Below, piece after piece: positions 8,682 through 17,502 of a stretch of DNA of 64,000 bases; position 1 is the stretch's first letter, and each line of letters begins with the position of its first letter. The notes under the pieces were generated by a model that saw nothing but the letters and a program-made list of their open reading frames with translations, did no database searches and had not been told where the DNA came from. The stretch is from NCBI RefSeq assembly GCF_000725125.1, contig NZ_JFCB01000008.1, positions 124,001 through 188,000 on the forward strand. The letters run 5' to 3'. The stretch comes from Streptomyces toyocaensis (GTDB lineage: Bacteria > Actinomycetota > Actinomycetes > Streptomycetales > Streptomycetaceae). Both the position numbers and the translations under genes were made by a program.

Positions 8682-10052
8682 GTGGCAGACCGCACACCCC
8701 CGCTCTCCGTCGAGGAACTGCACACCCTCGTCGCCGGCGGCGAGATCGACACTGTCGTCCTGGCCTTCCCGGACATGCAAGGGCGGCTCCAGGGCAAGCG
8801 GTTCGCCGCGCGCTTCTTCCTCGACGAGGTGCTCAGGCACGGCACCGAGGGCTGCAACTACCTGCTCGCCGTCGACGCCGACATGAACACCGTCGACGGC
8901 TACGCCATGTCCTCCTGGGACACCGGCTACGGCGACTTCGCCATGTACCCCGATCTCGCCACCCTGCGCCGCCTGCCCTGGAACGAGGGCACCGCCCTGG
9001 CCGTCGCCGACCTCGCCTGGGCCGACGGCTCCCCGGTCGTCGCCGCCCCGCGGCAGGTACTGCGCCGCCAGCTGGACCGCCTCACCGCGCTCGGCCACAC
9101 CGCCCAGGCCGGCACCGAGCTGGAGTTCATCGTCTTCCGGGACACCTACGAACAGGCCTGGGACGCCGGCTACCGGGGCCTCACCCCGGCCAACCGGTAC
9201 AACGTCGACTACTCCGTGCTCGGCACCGGACGCATCGAGCCCCTGCTGCGCCGCATCCGCAACGAGATGGCCGGCGCCGGACTCACCGTCGAGTCCGCCA
9301 AGGGCGAGTGCAACCCCGGCCAGCACGAGATCGCCTTCCGCTACGACGAGGCCCTGGTCACCTGTGACCAGCACGCCGTCTACAAGACCGGCGCCAAGGA
9401 GATCGCCGCCCAGGAGGGCGTCTCGATCACCTTCATGGCCAAGTACAACGAGCGCGAGGGCAACTCCTGCCACATCCACCTCTCCCTGACGGACGCCGCC
9501 GGTGACAGCGTGATGCCGGACTCCGCCGAGGAACCGGACGCCATGTCCGAGGTCATGCGCCGCTTCCTCGCCGGACAGCTCGCCGCGCTCCGCGAGTTCT
9601 CCCTGCTGTACGCCCCGCACATCAACTCCTACAAGCGGTTCCAGCCGGGTTCCTTCGCCCCGACCGCCGTCGCCTGGGGACGTGACAACCGCACCTGCGC
9701 CCTGCGCGTGGTCGGCCACGGCCGCTCGCTGCGGTTCGAGAACCGGCTGCCCGGTGGCGACGTCAACCCGCACCTCGCCGTGGCCGGCATGGTCGCCGCC
9801 GGCCTGTACGGCATCGAGCAGGGACTCGAGCTGCCCGAACCCTGCCCCGGCAACGCCTACACCGCCGGTTACGAGCACGTCCCCACCACCCTGCGCGAGG
9901 CCGCCGAGCTGTGGGAGAACAGCGCGATCGCCAAGGCCGCCTTCGGCGACGAGGTCGTCGCCCACTACCGCAACATGGCGCGCGTCGAGATCGACGCGTT
10001 CGACGCCGCGGTCACCGACTGGGAGCTGCGCCGCTCCTTCGAACGCATGTGA
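8682..10052 (+). CDS. glnA4: Glutamine synthetase-like gamma-glutamylethanolamide synthetase (GlnA4-type)
   Basis: 456 aa from GTG 8682, set by GAGGAGG 7 nt upstream. The protein carries the glutamine-synthetase fold: the beta-grasp segment with DMQGRLQGKRF, the metal-binding GTELEFIVF and GECNPGQHEIAF, then HIHLSL, and the ATP/glutamate region RFQPGSFAPTAVAWGRDNRT. S. coelicolor GlnA4 (SCO1613) attaches glutamate to ethanolamine rather than ammonium (established). Position beside an EpuRI-like repressor, permease, dehydrogenases and hydrolase supports the same job here. It is not a housekeeping GlnA; no adenylylation-loop tyrosine is obvious. Confidence 0.87.
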   Translation: MADRTPPLSVEELHTLVAGGEIDTVVLAFPDMQGRLQGKRFAARFFLDEVLRHGTEGCNYLLAVDADMNTVDGYAMSSWDTGYGDFAMYPDLATLRRLPWNEGTALAVADLAWADGSPVVAAPRQVLRRQLDRLTALGHTAQAGTELEFIVFRDTYEQAWDAGYRGLTPANRYNVDYSVLGTGRIEPLLRRIRNEMAGAGLTVESAKGECNPGQHEIAFRYDEALVTCDQHAVYKTGAKEIAAQEGVSITFMAKYNEREGNSCHIHLSLTDAAGDSVMPDSAEEPDAMSEVMRRFLAGQLAALREFSLLYAPHINSYKRFQPGSFAPTAVAWGRDNRTCALRVVGHGRSLRFENRLPGGDVNPHLAVAGMVAAGLYGIEQGLELPEPCPGNAYTAGYEHVPTTLREAAELWENSAIAKAAFGDEVVAHYRNMARVEIDAFDAAVTDWELRRSFERM

Positions 10053-10059
10053 GGCCTCG

Positions 10060-11433
10060 TTGTCCGAGCACACCCCTGAGCTCCAGGTACGCAACCCCGC
10101 CACCGAGGAGGTGATCGCCACCGTCCCGGCCGCCGGCCCCGCCGACGTCGACGCCGCCGTCGTACGCGCCGCACGCGCGCAGACCGCGTGGGCCGCCCTC
10201 GCGCCCGGTGACCGGGCGCGGCTGCTGCGCCGGTTCGCCGCCACGGTCGACGCGCACGTCGAGGAACTGGCCCTGCTGGAGGTCCGCGAGGCCGGCCACA
10301 CCCTCGGCAACGCCCGCTGGGAGGCGGGCAACGTCCGTGATCTGCTCGACTACGCGGCCGGAGGAGTGGAACGCCTGACCGGCCATCAGATCCCGGTGTC
10401 CGGCGGGGTGAACGTCACCTTCCTCGAACCGCTCGGTGTCGTCGGCGTCATCGCCCCCTGGAACTTCCCGATGCCCATCGCGGCCTGGGGCTCCGCGCCC
10501 GCCCTCGCCGCGGGCAACGCGGTCCTCCTCAAACCGGCCGAGACCACCCCCCTCACCGCCCTGCGCCTGGCCGGGCTCGCCCTGGAGGCGGGGCTGCCCG
10601 AGGGTCTGTTCCAGGTGCTCCCCGGACACGGACCCGTCGCCGGCAACGCCCTCGTCGAACACCCCGGCGTCGCCAAGATCGTGTTCACCGGGTCGACGGA
10701 CGTGGGCAGACAGGTGTGGGCGAAGGGCGCGGCACACCTCAAGCGCGTCACCCTCGAACTCGGCGGCAAGAGCCCCAACATCGTCTTCGCCGACGCCGAT
10801 CTGGAGGCCGCCGCGGCCGCCGCCCCCCTGTCGTTCCTCGACAACGCCGGCCAGGACTGCTGCGCCCGCACCCGCATCCTCGTCGAGCGCTCCGCGCACG
10901 ACCGGTTCCTGGACCTGCTCGCCCCGGCGATCGAGGCGGTCAGGGTCGGCGACCCGGCCGACGAGACCGTCCACATGGGCCCGCTGATCTCCCGCACCCA
11001 GCTGGACCGCGTCCGCTCCTACGTCACCGACGACCTCGACGGCATCCGCGGCAAGGCCCCCGAGGGCCCCGGCTACTGGTTCCCGCCCACCGTCCTCACC
11101 GGCGTCGGGCCCCACGCGCGTGTCGCCGTCGAGGAGGTCTTCGGCCCCGTCGCCGTCGTGCTCCCGTTCGACGACGAGGCCGGCGCCGTACGCCTGGCCA
11201 ACGCCACCGAGTACGGGCTCTCGGGCTCGGTCTGGACCCGGGACGTCGGCCGCGCCCTGCGCGTCTCCCAGGGAGTGCGCGCGGGCAACCTGTCCGTCAA
11301 CTCCCACTCCAGCGTCCGCTACTGGACCCCCTTCGGCGGGTTCAAGCAGTCCGGTGTGGGCCGCGAGCTCGGCCCGGACGCGCTGACCGCCTTCACCGAA
11401 ACCAAGAACGTCTTCATCAGCACGGAGGCCTGA
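10060..11433 (+). CDS. Aldehyde dehydrogenase (NAD-dependent), ethanolamine cluster
   Basis: 457 aa starting at TTG 10060, seven bases after the glnA4 stop; no ATG or GTG fits the conserved N-terminus (LQVRNPATEEVIATVPAA). Family motifs are LELGGKSPNIVF with the general-base Glu, the catalytic Cys in NAGQDCCARTR, EEVFGPV and GGFKQSGVGREL. By its place in the operon it probably oxidises gamma-glutamylacetaldehyde to gamma-glutamylglycine, as PuuC does in the putrescine pathway; substrate is inferred. An SDR starts 6 bp downstream. Confidence 0.88.
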   Translation: MSEHTPELQVRNPATEEVIATVPAAGPADVDAAVVRAARAQTAWAALAPGDRARLLRRFAATVDAHVEELALLEVREAGHTLGNARWEAGNVRDLLDYAAGGVERLTGHQIPVSGGVNVTFLEPLGVVGVIAPWNFPMPIAAWGSAPALAAGNAVLLKPAETTPLTALRLAGLALEAGLPEGLFQVLPGHGPVAGNALVEHPGVAKIVFTGSTDVGRQVWAKGAAHLKRVTLELGGKSPNIVFADADLEAAAAAAPLSFLDNAGQDCCARTRILVERSAHDRFLDLLAPAIEAVRVGDPADETVHMGPLISRTQLDRVRSYVTDDLDGIRGKAPEGPGYWFPPTVLTGVGPHARVAVEEVFGPVAVVLPFDDEAGAVRLANATEYGLSGSVWTRDVGRALRVSQGVRAGNLSVNSHSSVRYWTPFGGFKQSGVGRELGPDALTAFTETKNVFISTEA

Positions 11434-11439
11434 GGGCAC

Positions 11440-12222
11440 ATGAGCGAAGAGAACATCTGCCGCCGACTGGTCGGCCGCAGCGCCGTCGTCACCGGAGCCG
11501 GCAGCGGCATCGGCCTCGCCACGGCCCGCCGCCTCGCCTCCGAGGGCGCCCACGTCGTCTGCGGGGACGTGGACGAGGCACGCGGCAAGGCCGCCGCGGA
11601 GGAAACCGGCGGCATCTTCGTGCACGTCGACGTCACCGACCCCGGACAGGTCGAGGCGCTGTTCCGCGCCGCGTACGACACCTACGGCGGCGTCGACGTC
11701 GCCTTCAACAACGCAGGGATCTCCCCGCCCGACGACGACTCCATCCTGGAGACCGGACTCGACGCCTGGAAGCGCGTCCAGGAGGTCAACCTCACCTCCG
11801 TCTACCTGTGCTGCAAGGCCGCCATCCCCTACATGCGGCGCCAGGGCAAGGGCTCCATCATCAACACCGCCTCCTTCGTGGCCCGGATGGGGGCGGCCAC
11901 CAGCCAGATCTCCTACACCGCCTCCAAGGGCGGCGTCCTCGCCATGTCCCGTGAACTCGGAGTGCAGTTCGCCCGCGACGGCATCCGCGTCAACGCCCTG
12001 TGCCCCGGCCCGGTCAACACCCCGCTCCTGCGGGAGCTGTTCGCCAAGGACCCCGAGCGGGCGGCCCGGCGCCTGGTGCACATCCCGCTCGGCCGGTTCG
12101 CCGAGGCCGAGGAGATCGCCGCCGCCGTCGCCTTCCTGGCCAGCGACGACGCCTCCTTCGTCAACGCCACCGACTTCCTGGTGGACGGCGGGATCTCGGG
12201 GGCGTACGTCACACCGCTGTAG
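11440..12222 (+). CDS. SDR-family oxidoreductase, ethanolamine cluster
   Basis: 260 aa from ATG 11440. TGAGSGIG at residues 18-25 is the Rossmann cofactor motif, NNAG follows, and YTASK is the catalytic Tyr-x3-Lys; the C-terminus FLVDGGISGAY is typical of classical SDRs. An acidic residue after beta-2 (GDVDEA) suggests NAD rather than NADP. It is the last gene of the glnA4-aldehyde dehydrogenase-SDR run and may oxidise the hydroxyl of gamma-glutamylethanolamide to the aldehyde (inference). Confidence 0.87.
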   Translation: MSEENICRRLVGRSAVVTGAGSGIGLATARRLASEGAHVVCGDVDEARGKAAAEETGGIFVHVDVTDPGQVEALFRAAYDTYGGVDVAFNNAGISPPDDDSILETGLDAWKRVQEVNLTSVYLCCKAAIPYMRRQGKGSIINTASFVARMGAATSQISYTASKGGVLAMSRELGVQFARDGIRVNALCPGPVNTPLLRELFAKDPERAARRLVHIPLGRFAEAEEIAAAVAFLASDDASFVNATDFLVDGGISGAYVTPL

Positions 12223-12232
12223 GGCTCGTCGT

Positions 12233-12238
12233 TACAGT
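12233..12238 (+). promoter_or_regulatory. -10 box for leaderless DUF2510 gene
   Basis: TACAGT lies exactly 6 nt before ATG 12245 and no Shine-Dalgarno is visible, which indicates leaderless transcription. Confidence 0.5.
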
Positions 12239-12244
12239 GCCCGG

Positions 12245-13150
12245 ATGAGCATGACGCCCCCGCCCGGCTGGTACCGGGACCCGCACGCCCCGCACCTGGA
12301 ACGCTGGTGGGACGGCACCGCCTGGACCGGGCACCGGCGCGCACCCGGGACGCCCGACGTGCCGCCGGTCCCGCCCGCGGGCGGGACCGGCCGCGCGAAG
12401 GCCGTCGCCCTGACCACGGCGGGTGCCGTCCTCGTCGCGGCGGTCGTCACCGGCGCGGTGTTCCTCGGCGGGGACGACGACGAGGCGGAGACGAAGACCG
12501 GCCCGACGGCCACCACCAGCAGCTCCGCGACCGGGCTGCCCGCCCCCTCACCTTCCACGTCCGAGCCCGCCACGGGTGTCCCGGACGTCGTCGAGGACGA
12601 GCTCAACGGCGTCACCTTCCCGCTCCTCGACGGCTGGGTCCGGCCCGAGCACGTCGCCCAGGACGACGTCGTCATGACCACCGACGGCACCTACGACTGC
12701 CCCGGCGAGGGCTCCGTCTGCCGCCACGGCCTCGTCGTCTCCCGCACCGTGACCGCGACCGACCAGACCTCGCCCGAGGCGCTCGCCGAGGAGGACATCC
12801 CCGAGGCGGCCGAGGACGCCTTCGGCGAGGACGCCCTCGGCCAGCAGCCGTACGGCGGGCTGGAGTCCCACCGGGTCGTGAAGTCCGGCCCGGTCGCGGT
12901 GGCGGGCCGGGCCGGCTACTTCGTGCGCTGGCGCGTCACCACCGCCGAGGGACCCGGCGGCTACGTGCAGTCGCTGGTGTTCCCCTCCAGCGTGGGCACC
13001 GAGTCACCGGTCCTCGTCCGGTACGTCTTCGACGCGGGGGAGGACGGCCCGCCCCTGGCCGACATGGACCGCATCACGAAGGGAATCCGCCCGGTCACCG
13101 ACGCGGACTCCGGCGGCGGCGTCGGCAGCAGCATCGGCCCGGCCCACTGA
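12245..13150 (+). CDS. DUF2510 membrane-anchored hypothetical protein
   Basis: 301 aa from ATG 12245 (ATG 12251 is also possible). Residues about 5-35 are a DUF2510 domain (PPGWYRDP...LERWWDGTAWT), a short Trp-rich motif common at the cytoplasmic end of actinobacterial membrane proteins. One membrane span follows at about 46-70, then a low-complexity Thr/Ser linker and an extracellular domain of about 190 residues that I do not recognise. The two cysteines in DCPGEGSVC could form a disulfide. Function unknown. Confidence 0.78.
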   Translation: MSMTPPPGWYRDPHAPHLERWWDGTAWTGHRRAPGTPDVPPVPPAGGTGRAKAVALTTAGAVLVAAVVTGAVFLGGDDDEAETKTGPTATTSSSATGLPAPSPSTSEPATGVPDVVEDELNGVTFPLLDGWVRPEHVAQDDVVMTTDGTYDCPGEGSVCRHGLVVSRTVTATDQTSPEALAEEDIPEAAEDAFGEDALGQQPYGGLESHRVVKSGPVAVAGRAGYFVRWRVTTAEGPGGYVQSLVFPSSVGTESPVLVRYVFDAGEDGPPLADMDRITKGIRPVTDADSGGGVGSSIGPAH

Positions 13151-13180
13151 GCCGCCACCCGGCCCACTGAGCCGCTACAG
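13141..13180. repeat. Two-copy 20-bp tandem repeat between convergent genes
   Basis: GGCCCACTGAGCCGC occurs at 13141-13155 and again at 13161-13175, a tandem duplication with a 20-bp period. It spans the DUF2510 stop codon and reaches the stop of the convergent gene. Confidence 0.6.
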
Positions 13181-14377
13181 GAACGTGTGCCCCTCGCCGC
13201 GGTACGTCGGCACGGTCTCCGTGACCTCGTCGCCCTGCACCAGACGCAGCGCGTCGAACCGCTCGCACAGCTCGCCCGCCTTGGCGTGCCGGAACCAGAC
13301 CTTGTCCCCGATCAGCAGATCGTCGGCGGGCGGACCCAGCAGCGGGGTCTGCACCTCGCCGGCCCCCTCCTGGGGGTCGTACCGCAGCCCCTCGGGCAGA
13401 TACGGCACCGGCAGCCGGTCCGCGCCGGGCGCGCCCGAGGCCGGATAGCCCCCGCCCAGCACCGTGACCGCGCCCACCCCCGGCCGCCGTACGACGGGCA
13501 GGGCGAACAGTGCCGCCGGACGCCCGCGGAACGACGTGTAGTTGTCGAACAGCCGCGGCACGTACAGACCCGAACCCGCCGCGATCTCGGTGACCGCGTC
13601 CTCCGCGGCGGTGTGCTGCACACTGCCCGTGCCCCCGCCGTTGACGAACTCCAGGTCCGGCACGACCTCCCGTACCGCCCGCACCACCGCGGCCCGCCGC
13701 TCGGCGAGCTCACGGCGCGCGGCGGCCTGCATCAGCCGCACCGCCCGGGACCGCAGCGGCCGCCCGGCCACCGCGTCGCCGACACCGGCCACATGACCCT
13801 CGTACGCCATGATCCCGACGACCCTGAACCCGGACCGCCGGGCCACCGCGCGCGCGACCTCGGCGATCCGGGCGGGGGAGTGCAGCGGCGAGCGGCGGGC
13901 ACCGACCCGCACCCGGCCGCCGAACAGCCTCAGCGCGGTGTCCAGCTCCAGGCACACGCGCACCACTTCGCCGCCGCCCGCGCGCGACGCGTCGATCAGG
14001 TCCAGCTGTGCCGGATCGTCGACCATCACCGTGACGGCGGCGGCGAGCCCGGGGTCGGCGGCGAGTTCGGCGTATCCCGCACGGTCGGCGGACGGGTAGG
14101 CGAGCAGGACGTCGTCGAAACCGGAGCGGGCCAGCCACAACGACTCGGCGAGCGTGAACGACATGATGCCCGCGAACCCGTCCCGGGCCAGCACCCGTTC
14201 GAGCAGCGCACGGCAGCGCACGGACTTGCTGGCGACCCGGACCGGCTTGCCTCCGGCCCTGCGGACCAGATCGTCCGCGTTGGCGTCGAAGGCGTCCAGA
14301 TCCACGATCGCGAGAGGGGCGTCGAGCTGGGCGGTGGCCCGGTCGTAACGGGCCCGGTCGGCGGCGCGCGCAGTCAT
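13175..14377 (-). CDS. PLP-dependent amino acid deaminase/aldolase-like enzyme (alanine racemase N-terminal fold)
   Basis: 400 aa from ATG 14377. The N-terminal half has the type III PLP barrel signature, with the likely cofactor Lys in VRVASKSVRC and downstream motifs VMVDDPAQLDLI, VCLELDTALR and GIMAYEGHVAG. The C-terminal half (FVNGGGTGS, GSGLYVPRLFDNY, GDKVWFRHAKAGELCERF) matches the D-threonine aldolase / D-amino-acid deaminase branch rather than true alanine racemase. Metal-binding residues near the C-terminus fit that group. Substrate unknown. It is convergent with the DUF2510 gene. Confidence 0.8.
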   Translation of the reverse strand: MTARAADRARYDRATAQLDAPLAIVDLDAFDANADDLVRRAGGKPVRVASKSVRCRALLERVLARDGFAGIMSFTLAESLWLARSGFDDVLLAYPSADRAGYAELAADPGLAAAVTVMVDDPAQLDLIDASRAGGGEVVRVCLELDTALRLFGGRVRVGARRSPLHSPARIAEVARAVARRSGFRVVGIMAYEGHVAGVGDAVAGRPLRSRAVRLMQAAARRELAERRAAVVRAVREVVPDLEFVNGGGTGSVQHTAAEDAVTEIAAGSGLYVPRLFDNYTSFRGRPAALFALPVVRRPGVGAVTVLGGGYPASGAPGADRLPVPYLPEGLRYDPQEGAGEVQTPLLGPPADDLLIGDKVWFRHAKAGELCERFDALRLVQGDEVTETVPTYRGEGHTFL

Positions 14378-14647
14378 GACCGCAGCCTGCCAGACGGGAT
14401 TACCGCAGGGTAGGGGGACGTTCCCGGGCAGATGCCGCGGGCCTGCGGACTGGTTCCCGTTCGGGGGGGACCACGCCGTAGAGTGACGCGCACGCACGGC
14501 GGAACGGGGCCGGCCCGGACGCCCGGGCGGGATGACGCGCCGTCCGTGCGGGTATCTGTGCCCGGGACGATTCCGTGCCGGGCCCCTGACAGCGGAACAC
14601 CGGCCCGCACACGAGGAACGGCCCGGGCACGAGGAAACGGGGGGTGC
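14378..14647. promoter_or_regulatory. Divergent intergenic region before the proline-rich membrane protein
   Basis: No gene is visible in these 270 bp. TAGAGT at 14479-14484 is the best -10 candidate toward the right, leaving a leader of about 160 nt. A 9-bp inverted repeat (GTGCCCGGG at 14558-14566, CCCGGGCAC at 14622-14630) could fold in that leader. Confidence 0.35.
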
Positions 14648-16324
14648 ATGAGCACGGAAGCGCGTCGCGCCTCCCTCCCCCCGCGCCCCGCCGTCCCCCC
14701 GCGCCCCGCCCACCCCCCGGCCCCACCCGGCACCGCCCCGGAGGAACCCGCCCCCCGGCGCCGCACCTCGGGCGGCCCGGGCGTCTTCGACACCCGCGAA
14801 GCCACCCATGGCACAGCCACCGTCCCCCGCGGACGGACCCCGGACGCGCCCGCGGACCACCGGGAGCCCGCCGGACCCGACCGCGGTGAGCCGGGACACC
14901 CGCCGAGCGCCGCCCCGCGTGACGGAGCGCCGGGCGCGGCCGACCGGCGCGGGCGCGCCCCGGAGGAGCCCGGTGCGTCCGAGAGCCGTCGGCCCGAGGG
15001 CCCCTCGGCCGGCGAGGGCCACGGCCCGGCCGGCAGCCCGCCCGACCGCCGCCGTGGATCCGCTCCCGCGGGGACCGACGGTTCCGCGTCCCGGCCGCTT
15101 TTCCCGCGCCCTTCCGGTGCCGGTGGCCACCCGGGCACCGCATCCGTGCCGCCCCCGCCGCGTGCCTCCGCCCGTTTCCCCGACGCGCCGCCGGCCGCCG
15201 GCCGGGACCCGCGCTCCCCGGACGCCGCGCCCTCCGTGCCGCCGCAACCCGCCCACCGGCCCACCGCGGGCCGGCCGGGTGCCCCTGCCGAAACGGCGTC
15301 CGAGACCACCACCCGTCTGCGTCCCGTCCCCGCCGAACCCGCCGCCGGGGAGCCGCACCGTTCCGGAGCGGGCCCGGCGCCCGCCCCCGCCGGCCGGCCC
15401 GTGCCCGGCGACGGCGCGCCCCCCGGCCGGGAGGGCCGGGGCGGTCCCGACCCCGCGCTGTCCTGGAGCGCCCCCATGGCGCCGGGCGGCGCCCCCGGAC
15501 CCGCGGCATTCGTGACGTTCGGCGAGCCGGAGGCGTACGACGAGCACGCCCGCCGACGGCCGTCCGGCCGGCGGAGCCGGTCGCAGGTCGTGGCGGCCGC
15601 GGCCTGCCTCGTCCTCGGGACGGGGCTCATCGGCGGTGCCGTCACCGGTGCCTGGCTGGCCGGGGACCCCGCGGGACCCGGTGCCCGGCACGGCTTCACC
15701 GCCGCGGGAGACATGTGGCACGACGTCCCGGTCGACCAGCTCTTCCCGCCCACCGTGCGGGGCCAGGGCGCGGGACCCGGCGAAGCCGACCGGTCCTGGA
15801 CGCGCGTCGCCGTCGCACCCGACAGCGGCTGCGAGGGCGCCTTCGACCCCCTGCTGCGCAAGGTCCTCGACCCCGTCGGCTGCGCACGCCTGCTGCGTGC
15901 CACCTACACCGACGCCACCCAGAGCCACGTCACCACCGTCGGCCTGCTGTTCACCGAGGCCGACGCCGCCGGCATGGCCTCCCTCGCCCGCCGTTTCGAC
16001 AGGGAACGCCTGGACCGCCGCGCCGACCTGATGCCCCTGCCCTACGCCGCGAAGGACACCGCCGCCGCCGGCTTCGGCGCCGGACAACGAGCCTCCTGGA
16101 CGATCTCCGTCCTCACGGACGCCCCCGTCGTCGTCTACGCCGTCTCCGGCTGGGCCGACGGACGCACCGTCGACACCCCGCAACCCGCCGAGGACGCCAT
16201 GGAGTCAGGAGCCACCACCGCCCCCGCCCAGGCGGGCCTCGGCCACGAGGCGCAGGGCCTCGCCGACCGTGTCGAACGCGGCCTGCGCAAGAGGGCGGGC
16301 ACCACCACGGAGCAGCCCTCATGA
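14648..16324 (+). CDS. Proline-rich single-span membrane protein paired with a mycosin-like protease
   Basis: 558 aa from ATG 14648. The first ~305 residues are an extreme low-complexity Pro/Ala/Gly/Arg-rich cytoplasmic tail, probably disordered. One membrane segment follows at about 316-342 (VVAAAACLVLGTGLIGGAVTG), then an extracytoplasmic domain of about 210 residues with two cysteines (DSGCEGAF and DPVGCARLL) about 22 residues apart. Its stop overlaps the start of the S8 protease by 4 bp (ATGA), so the two form a coupled pair; the domain might be a substrate, anchor or inhibitor of the protease. No known family recognised. Confidence 0.75.
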   Translation: MSTEARRASLPPRPAVPPRPAHPPAPPGTAPEEPAPRRRTSGGPGVFDTREATHGTATVPRGRTPDAPADHREPAGPDRGEPGHPPSAAPRDGAPGAADRRGRAPEEPGASESRRPEGPSAGEGHGPAGSPPDRRRGSAPAGTDGSASRPLFPRPSGAGGHPGTASVPPPPRASARFPDAPPAAGRDPRSPDAAPSVPPQPAHRPTAGRPGAPAETASETTTRLRPVPAEPAAGEPHRSGAGPAPAPAGRPVPGDGAPPGREGRGGPDPALSWSAPMAPGGAPGPAAFVTFGEPEAYDEHARRRPSGRRSRSQVVAAAACLVLGTGLIGGAVTGAWLAGDPAGPGARHGFTAAGDMWHDVPVDQLFPPTVRGQGAGPGEADRSWTRVAVAPDSGCEGAFDPLLRKVLDPVGCARLLRATYTDATQSHVTTVGLLFTEADAAGMASLARRFDRERLDRRADLMPLPYAAKDTAAAGFGAGQRASWTISVLTDAPVVVYAVSGWADGRTVDTPQPAEDAMESGATTAPAQAGLGHEAQGLADRVERGLRKRAGTTTEQPS

Positions 16325-17502
16325 GGCCCGTCACCGGCCGGCGTCCCGCCGCGGCCCTCGGCGCCCTCCTCGCCGCCACGCTGGTGTTCCTGCCCGCCGC
16401 ACCCGCACACGCCGACGGCATCCGCGTCCGGCAGTGGTCCCTGGAAGCCATGCACACCGAGGAGGCCTGGCGGACCACGAAGGGCGAGGGCGTCACCGTC
16501 GCCGTCCTGGACACCGGCGTCGAGGCCGACCACCCCGACCTCGACGGCAACGTCCTCGACGGCAAGGACCTCGTCGGCTTCGGCGCGAGCGAGGGTGACC
16601 GCGCCTGGGCCCGGCACGGAACCGCCATGGCCGGCATCATCGCCGGTCACGGACACGGTCCCGGGAACGCGGACGGCGTGATGGGCATCGCGCCCGAGGC
16701 GAAGATCCTTCCCGTCCGGGTGATCCTGGAGGACGGCGACCCCTCCCGCGCCAAGGCCCGCAGCACCCGCGGCAACGCCCTCGCCGAGGGCATCCGCTGG
16801 GCCGCCGACAACGGCGCCGACGTCATCAACCTCTCCCTCGGCGACGACTCCGCCTCCGCGCACCCCGAACCCGGCGAGGACGAGGCCGTCCAGTACGCCC
16901 TGCGCAAGGGCGTGGTCGTCGTCGCCTCCGCGGGGAACGGCGGCGAGAAAGGCGACCGGATCTCCTACCCGGCCGCCTACCCGGGCGTCGTCACCGCCAC
17001 CGCCGTGGACCGCTACGGCACCCGCGCCCCGTTCTCCACCCGCCGCTGGTACGCCACGGTCAGCGCCCCCGGCGTCGACGTGATCATCGCCGACCCCGAC
17101 CACAAGTACTACGAGGGCTGGGGCACCAGCGCCGCCGCCGCCTTCGTCTCCGGCGCCGTCGCGCTGGTCAGGGCGGCCCACCCGGACCTGACCCCCGCGC
17201 AGATCAAGCGGCTCCTCGAGGACACCGCCCGCAACGCCCCCGCCGACGGCCGCGACGACTCCCGCGGCTTCGGTTTCATCGACCCGGCCGCCGCGATCGA
17301 GGCGGCGGGCCGGCTGAAGCCGGACGGCCTGAAGTCGGCGGCCCACGGGGAGAAGTACTTCGGCCCCGGCCCGGACACCGACAGCTCCGACGAGGGCACC
17401 GCCGACTGGGCGGCGCCCCTGGCGGGCAGCGCGGGCGGCGTCCTGCTGGTCGCCACGGTGGTCCTGTGGCGCGGCCGCCGCGCGGACCGCGAGGACTTCT
17501 AG
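16321..17502 (+). CDS. Mycosin-like membrane-anchored S8 subtilisin protease
   Basis: 393 aa. A signal peptide ends near residue 32 (PAAPAHA). The catalytic triad is visible: Asp64 in VLDTGV, His99 in ARHGTAMAGI and Ser270 in GWGTSAAAAFVSG. A membrane span near 365-385 and a short charged tail (RGRRADREDF) anchor the protein outside, the layout of type VII secretion mycosins. No EccC/EsxA genes lie in the window, so a link to type VII secretion is only suggestive. It is translationally coupled to the proline-rich protein; its stop codon shares bases with the convergent gene. Confidence 0.88.
   Translation: MRPVTGRRPAAALGALLAATLVFLPAAPAHADGIRVRQWSLEAMHTEEAWRTTKGEGVTVAVLDTGVEADHPDLDGNVLDGKDLVGFGASEGDRAWARHGTAMAGIIAGHGHGPGNADGVMGIAPEAKILPVRVILEDGDPSRAKARSTRGNALAEGIRWAADNGADVINLSLGDDSASAHPEPGEDEAVQYALRKGVVVVASAGNGGEKGDRISYPAAYPGVVTATAVDRYGTRAPFSTRRWYATVSAPGVDVIIADPDHKYYEGWGTSAAAAFVSGAVALVRAAHPDLTPAQIKRLLEDTARNAPADGRDDSRGFGFIDPAAAIEAAGRLKPDGLKSAAHGEKYFGPGPDTDSSDEGTADWAAPLAGSAGGVLLVATVVLWRGRRADREDF

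Noticed and set aside
14378..16183. Upstream extension of the PLP-enzyme frame to about 1000 residues
   Set aside because: The enzyme domain begins at ATG 14377; the extension is antisense to the proline-rich protein gene and low complexity.
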